NCBI GenBank assembly: GCA_040753915.1
Contig: JBFMDN010000095.1
Span: 1 to 16,543, forward strand
Direction of reading: 5' to 3'
Origin: JBFMDN01 sp040753915
GTDB lineage: Bacteria > Desulfobacterota > Desulfomonilia > Desulfomonilales > Desulfomonilaceae
Length of the DNA: 16,543 nucleotides
Each line of letters begins with the position of its first letter. Within the stretch, counting starts at the first letter, position 1. Shown here piece by piece: positions 14,786 through 16,543 of this stretch. Below the pieces are notes generated by a model. That model ran no database searches and was not told where the DNA came from. It saw nothing but the letters and a program-made list of their open reading frames with translations. The translations under genes and the position numbers were made by a program.

Positions 14786-15427
14786 ATGTGGATGACCCGT
14801 GAAGAAATAGCCGATGCACTCGGAATTGTCCCCAATAGCGTCAGGGGCAAAGTCCAAAAGGGTCAGATCGAGCGAAGAATAGTAGATGGAAAGAATTACT
14901 ACAGAATTGTCGATCCAGAGGCCGCAAAGAAGGCGGAAAAGCGGACAGAATCTCGACGACAGACTCCTCCCGCGTCCCCTGCCGCGGGACACGTACCGGA
15001 AATAAAGAGGACACCTGCGGAGCGTGGTGGCGCCTTCAATCCCAAGGAAGTACTCCTGGATCAGTTGGCTTCCCTCAAAGTGGAACGGAATATCGAGGCA
15101 ATCGAAAAAGGAGACGAGATCGATCTGGCAACAGATGAGATCTCCCGAGAGCTCGATGCCCGGATCACCATGCGGCAATACAGGCAGATCAAAGAAATCC
15201 AGGACGCCTTGGAAAGACTCAAGCAGGGCGAATATGGCGTGTGCGAGGAATGCGGCGATCCGATTCCCGAGCAGCGTCTCCGCCTGTTTCCCGCAGCCCG
15301 CTTCTGCGTCCGATGCCAGGAAGAGGCAGATCAGCACGAGAAACTGAGATCGGATCAGTCCCTGAGAGGCGGGACCTGGAAAGAGGACACCACCGACTCA
15401 GGATATTCAAAGACCTTCGAAGAGTAG
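14786..15427 (+). CDS. DksA/TraR-family RNA polymerase regulator with N-terminal HTH-like domain
   Basis: 213 residues from ATG 14786, chosen because AAGGAG lies nine bases upstream; ATG 14762 would add eight residues but has no good site. Residues 3-33 ('TREEIADALGIVPNSVRGKVQKGQI') read as a helix-turn-helix or excisionase-like fold. A charged linker (45-85) leads to the DksA core: a coiled coil (about 86-148) with the tip motif D110-x-x-D113-x-Ala115, which in DksA reaches into the polymerase secondary channel, and a C4 zinc finger with Cys153, Cys156, Cys174 and Cys177 (C-x2-C-x17-C-x2-C). It probably adjusts transcription initiation, perhaps with ppGpp. The added HTH-like domain is unusual for DksA and might target it to DNA or a partner. 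Confidence 0.85.
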   Translation: MWMTREEIADALGIVPNSVRGKVQKGQIERRIVDGKNYYRIVDPEAAKKAEKRTESRRQTPPASPAAGHVPEIKRTPAERGGAFNPKEVLLDQLASLKVERNIEAIEKGDEIDLATDEISRELDARITMRQYRQIKEIQDALERLKQGEYGVCEECGDPIPEQRLRLFPAARFCVRCQEEADQHEKLRSDQSLRGGTWKEDTTDSGYSKTFEE

Positions 15428-15447
15428 TCCACCTTCACAGCCAACAC

Positions 15448-15489
15448 CGTGAGCCTCCAGTACGAGAATGCTAGTGCTGGCGGCTCACG
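15448..15489 (+). other. Long imperfect stem-loop after the DksA-like gene
   Basis: CGTGAGCC (15448-15455) pairs with GGCTCACG (15482-15489); inside it CCAG (15457-15460) pairs with CTGG (15477-15480) and AC with GT, separated by one mismatch and one wobble, around a ten-base loop. It lies 20 bases after the stop. Without a T-run it is a poor intrinsic terminator; it may protect the mRNA 3' end or be a repeat. The remaining bases to about 15655 show no supported gene. Confidence 0.45.
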
Positions 15490-15663
15490 CGTGCTGGATA
15501 CCCCAATCCGTAATCCTTCATGACCTCCCGCTCATAACGGACCATGAAAGTCCGCGCCACGCCGCACTTTCAACCGGCGGTCCTGCGCAGTCCTCGCGTA
15601 CGGATGTTTGCCCCGCTCCAATGGATGATTATTTTAGAATCAACGAAAAGAGGAGTGGACAAA

Positions 15664-15753
15664 ATGGAGCTGGCTGCTTTCCTGAGTGCTGTGGAAGCAG
15701 CAGTGATCAAACGTCCGAACAGCAAAGGAGAGCTCCGATGCGCAGAGAATTGA
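15664..15753 (+). CDS. Putative 29-residue peptide, unknown
   Basis: ATG preceded by AGGAG with eight bases of spacing (about 15651-15655). The peptide, MELAAFLSAVEAAVIKRPNS..., is an amphipathic helix-like stretch with a basic tail. Its end overlaps the start of the next small frame, the arrangement of a translationally coupled pair. I recognise no family. A TAGAAT -10-like box lies at 15635-15640 but without a matching -35. Support is the ribosome binding site and the overlap only. Confidence 0.4.
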   Translation: MELAAFLSAVEAAVIKRPNSKGELRCAEN

Positions 15754-15962
15754 GCGACGACATTCAGGCCGGCACGGGGAGATGTCCTGCCGAGCCCCAC
15801 AAATGGATGGGGTATGACCCCCACTCCCTGTTCGAGCAGAGTCACCCCGCGGTGAACAAAGAAGAACCGTCCGCTTTCGCAAATCCGTGCGAGGCAGGTG
15901 CCAAGAAGGCATCCGAAGACGTAACCGGGAAGCGGATGCCCGAATCGGGAGTATATACGTAG
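15738..15962 (+). CDS. Putative 74-residue protein, unknown
   Basis: ATG preceded by AAAGGAGA at good spacing, overlapping the end of the 29-residue frame by 16 bases. The product (MRRELSDDIQAGTGRCPAEP...) is hydrophilic, with no signal peptide or membrane segment, and has two cysteines and a Lys/Glu-rich C-terminal part. The same frame is open back to 15468, but that upstream part is not protein-like and no ribosome binding site precedes it. A strong stem-loop lies 36 bases after the stop, which supports a real transcript. No family recognised. Confidence 0.5.
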   Translation: MRRELSDDIQAGTGRCPAEPHKWMGYDPHSLFEQSHPAVNKEEPSAFANPCEAGAKKASEDVTGKRMPESGVYT

Positions 15963-15998
15963 ATCGGTTGAGTGAGCGACAGTAAGAGGCCACGAAAC

Positions 15999-16040
15999 AG
16001 GGGACGAGAAACGTTGCAGTTTCTCGTCCCCTTTCCTTTG
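15999..16040 (+). terminator. Intrinsic terminator-like stem-loop
   Basis: A perfect 14-base-pair stem (15999-16012 with 16019-16032) around a six-base loop, followed by a T-rich run (TTTCCTTT). It is the clearest terminator in the window and would end a transcript that carries the small frames and possibly the DksA-like gene. Confidence 0.75.
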
Positions 16041-16078
16041 TGGTCTCCAAGCATGCGTGGCCGCTTCCTGAGCTTCCA

Positions 16079-16380
16079 AGGCCGTATAATGTGGCAGCGC
16101 CGGTAGCGGGTTTCAAACCCGCGCTCGCGGGAATACGGCCCTAGCCCACATTCTAGCGTATGCATCCTGGAATCGGGTCAACAGCATTGCCGCCAATCCG
16201 CAACCGTGTTTGCGCCAAGGTGCACTTCGTCAGGGGATCGGTGCGGACTGTTGGCAACAGGTTTCAAACCTGCCCCTCCGCTTGGGTTGTCGTGTCTTGA
16301 TCCTTGCAGGAGGAGTATTCGTAGCCATAGGGTCAGGTATCCAACCCGGCAGCCGCACGGACCGTGTTTCAACACGTAGT
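16079..16380. repeat. Cluster of degenerate palindromes with GTTTCAAAC-type cores
   Basis: GCGGGTTTCAAACCCGC is at 16106-16122, CAGGTTTCAAACCTG at 16259-16273 and CGTGTTTCAACACG around 16362-16376. The first is nested in a larger inverted repeat (GGCCGTAT at 16080-16087, ATACGGCC at 16133-16140). Arms differ but change together so pairing is kept, and the centre TTTCAA is constant. They look like diverged copies of one dispersed element. No gene is seen here. Confidence 0.5.
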
Positions 16381-16460
16381 GCAGGCTTTCCGAAAATGTC
16401 TCAAGACCGGGGACACGCCAAAAATCGTAGCACGATTGAGCGTCGATGCGTGGAAAGGCA

Positions 16461-16543
16461 CCCTCACCCCAACCCTCTCCCAGAGGGAGAGGGAGCCTGA
16501 AGAATCCCCTCTCCCCCGCTTCGGGGGAGAGGGTCAGGGTGAG
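16461..16543. repeat. Double-hairpin C-run/G-run dispersed repeat
   Basis: CTCACCC (16463-16469) pairs with GGGTGAG (16537-16543), enclosing two hairpins: CCCTCTCCC/GGGAGAGGG (16473-16493, loop AGA) and a 12-base-pair stem (16507-16518 with 16522-16533, loop CTT). This double-hairpin, 'ccctcaccccaaccctctccc'-like element is found in many copies in varied bacterial genomes and belongs to the REP-like class. It may continue past the window. Confidence 0.65.

Noticed and set aside
15468..15737. Upstream part of a 164-residue frame ahead of the 74-residue protein
   Set aside because: Composition is not protein-like, no ribosome binding site precedes it, and the internal ATG at 15738 has a strong one.
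16079..16543. Possible CRISPR array in the repeat-rich right end
   Set aside because: Repeat units differ in sequence, spacing is irregular (about 153 and 103 bases) and no cas genes are present.

Overview
The window looks like chromosomal DNA of a free-living, probably anaerobic Gram-negative bacterium. GC content is moderate to high, codon use is similar across the genes, there is a lipoprotein signal and a DksA family protein, and a TRAP uptake system sits next to a molybdenum hydroxylase. The style would fit Desulfobacterota (delta-proteobacteria in the older sense). That is inference from gene content, not a taxonomic result. No rRNA, tRNA, transposase, phage gene or CRISPR array was seen.

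Layout. Bases 1-603 are gene-free and carry palindromic dispersed repeats. Five plus-strand genes follow (604-6831): a degenerate HATPase-like/GNAT-like protein, a HisC-like aminotransferase whose start overlaps that gene's stop, and the three subunits of a xanthine dehydrogenase/aldehyde oxidase type enzyme (molybdopterin, 2Fe-2S and FAD). Facing them on the minus strand is a complete tripartite TRAP transporter (dctP, dctQ, dctM; 9857 to 6876). Across a divergent control region, plus-strand xdhC (10176-11255) encodes the factor that matures the molybdenum cofactor for this enzyme class. The set reads as one catabolic module: TRAP imports an organic anion, the hydroxylase oxidises it, and XdhC arms the enzyme. 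The substrate cannot be read from sequence, and no MocA/MobA-type cytidylyltransferase is present.

The second half holds other functions. A GT2 glycosyltransferase (11336-12118) converges on a minus-strand group: a secreted Pro/Tyr/Gln-rich protein, protein-L-isoaspartate methyltransferase (pcm), and a LysM/LytM lipoprotein of NlpD type. The pcm-nlpD adjacency recalls the surE-pcm-nlpD-rpoS region of gamma-proteobacteria. The LytM domain here has lost zinc ligands, so it is more likely a regulator than an enzyme. On the plus strand is a DksA/TraR-family RNA polymerase regulator carrying an extra N-terminal DNA-binding-like domain, downstream of a good sigma-70-like promoter with a leader of about 335 bases. 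Two overlapping short reading frames with strong ribosome binding sites follow, closed by a clear stem-loop. The last 500 bases contain only dispersed palindromic repeats.

The most interesting items are the unexplained HATPase/GNAT-like protein coupled to an aminotransferase ahead of the hydroxylase genes, the HTH-DksA fusion, the catalytically degenerate NlpD-like lipoprotein beside pcm, the inverted repeat at the predicted xdhC transcription start, and the coupled small peptides before the terminator.
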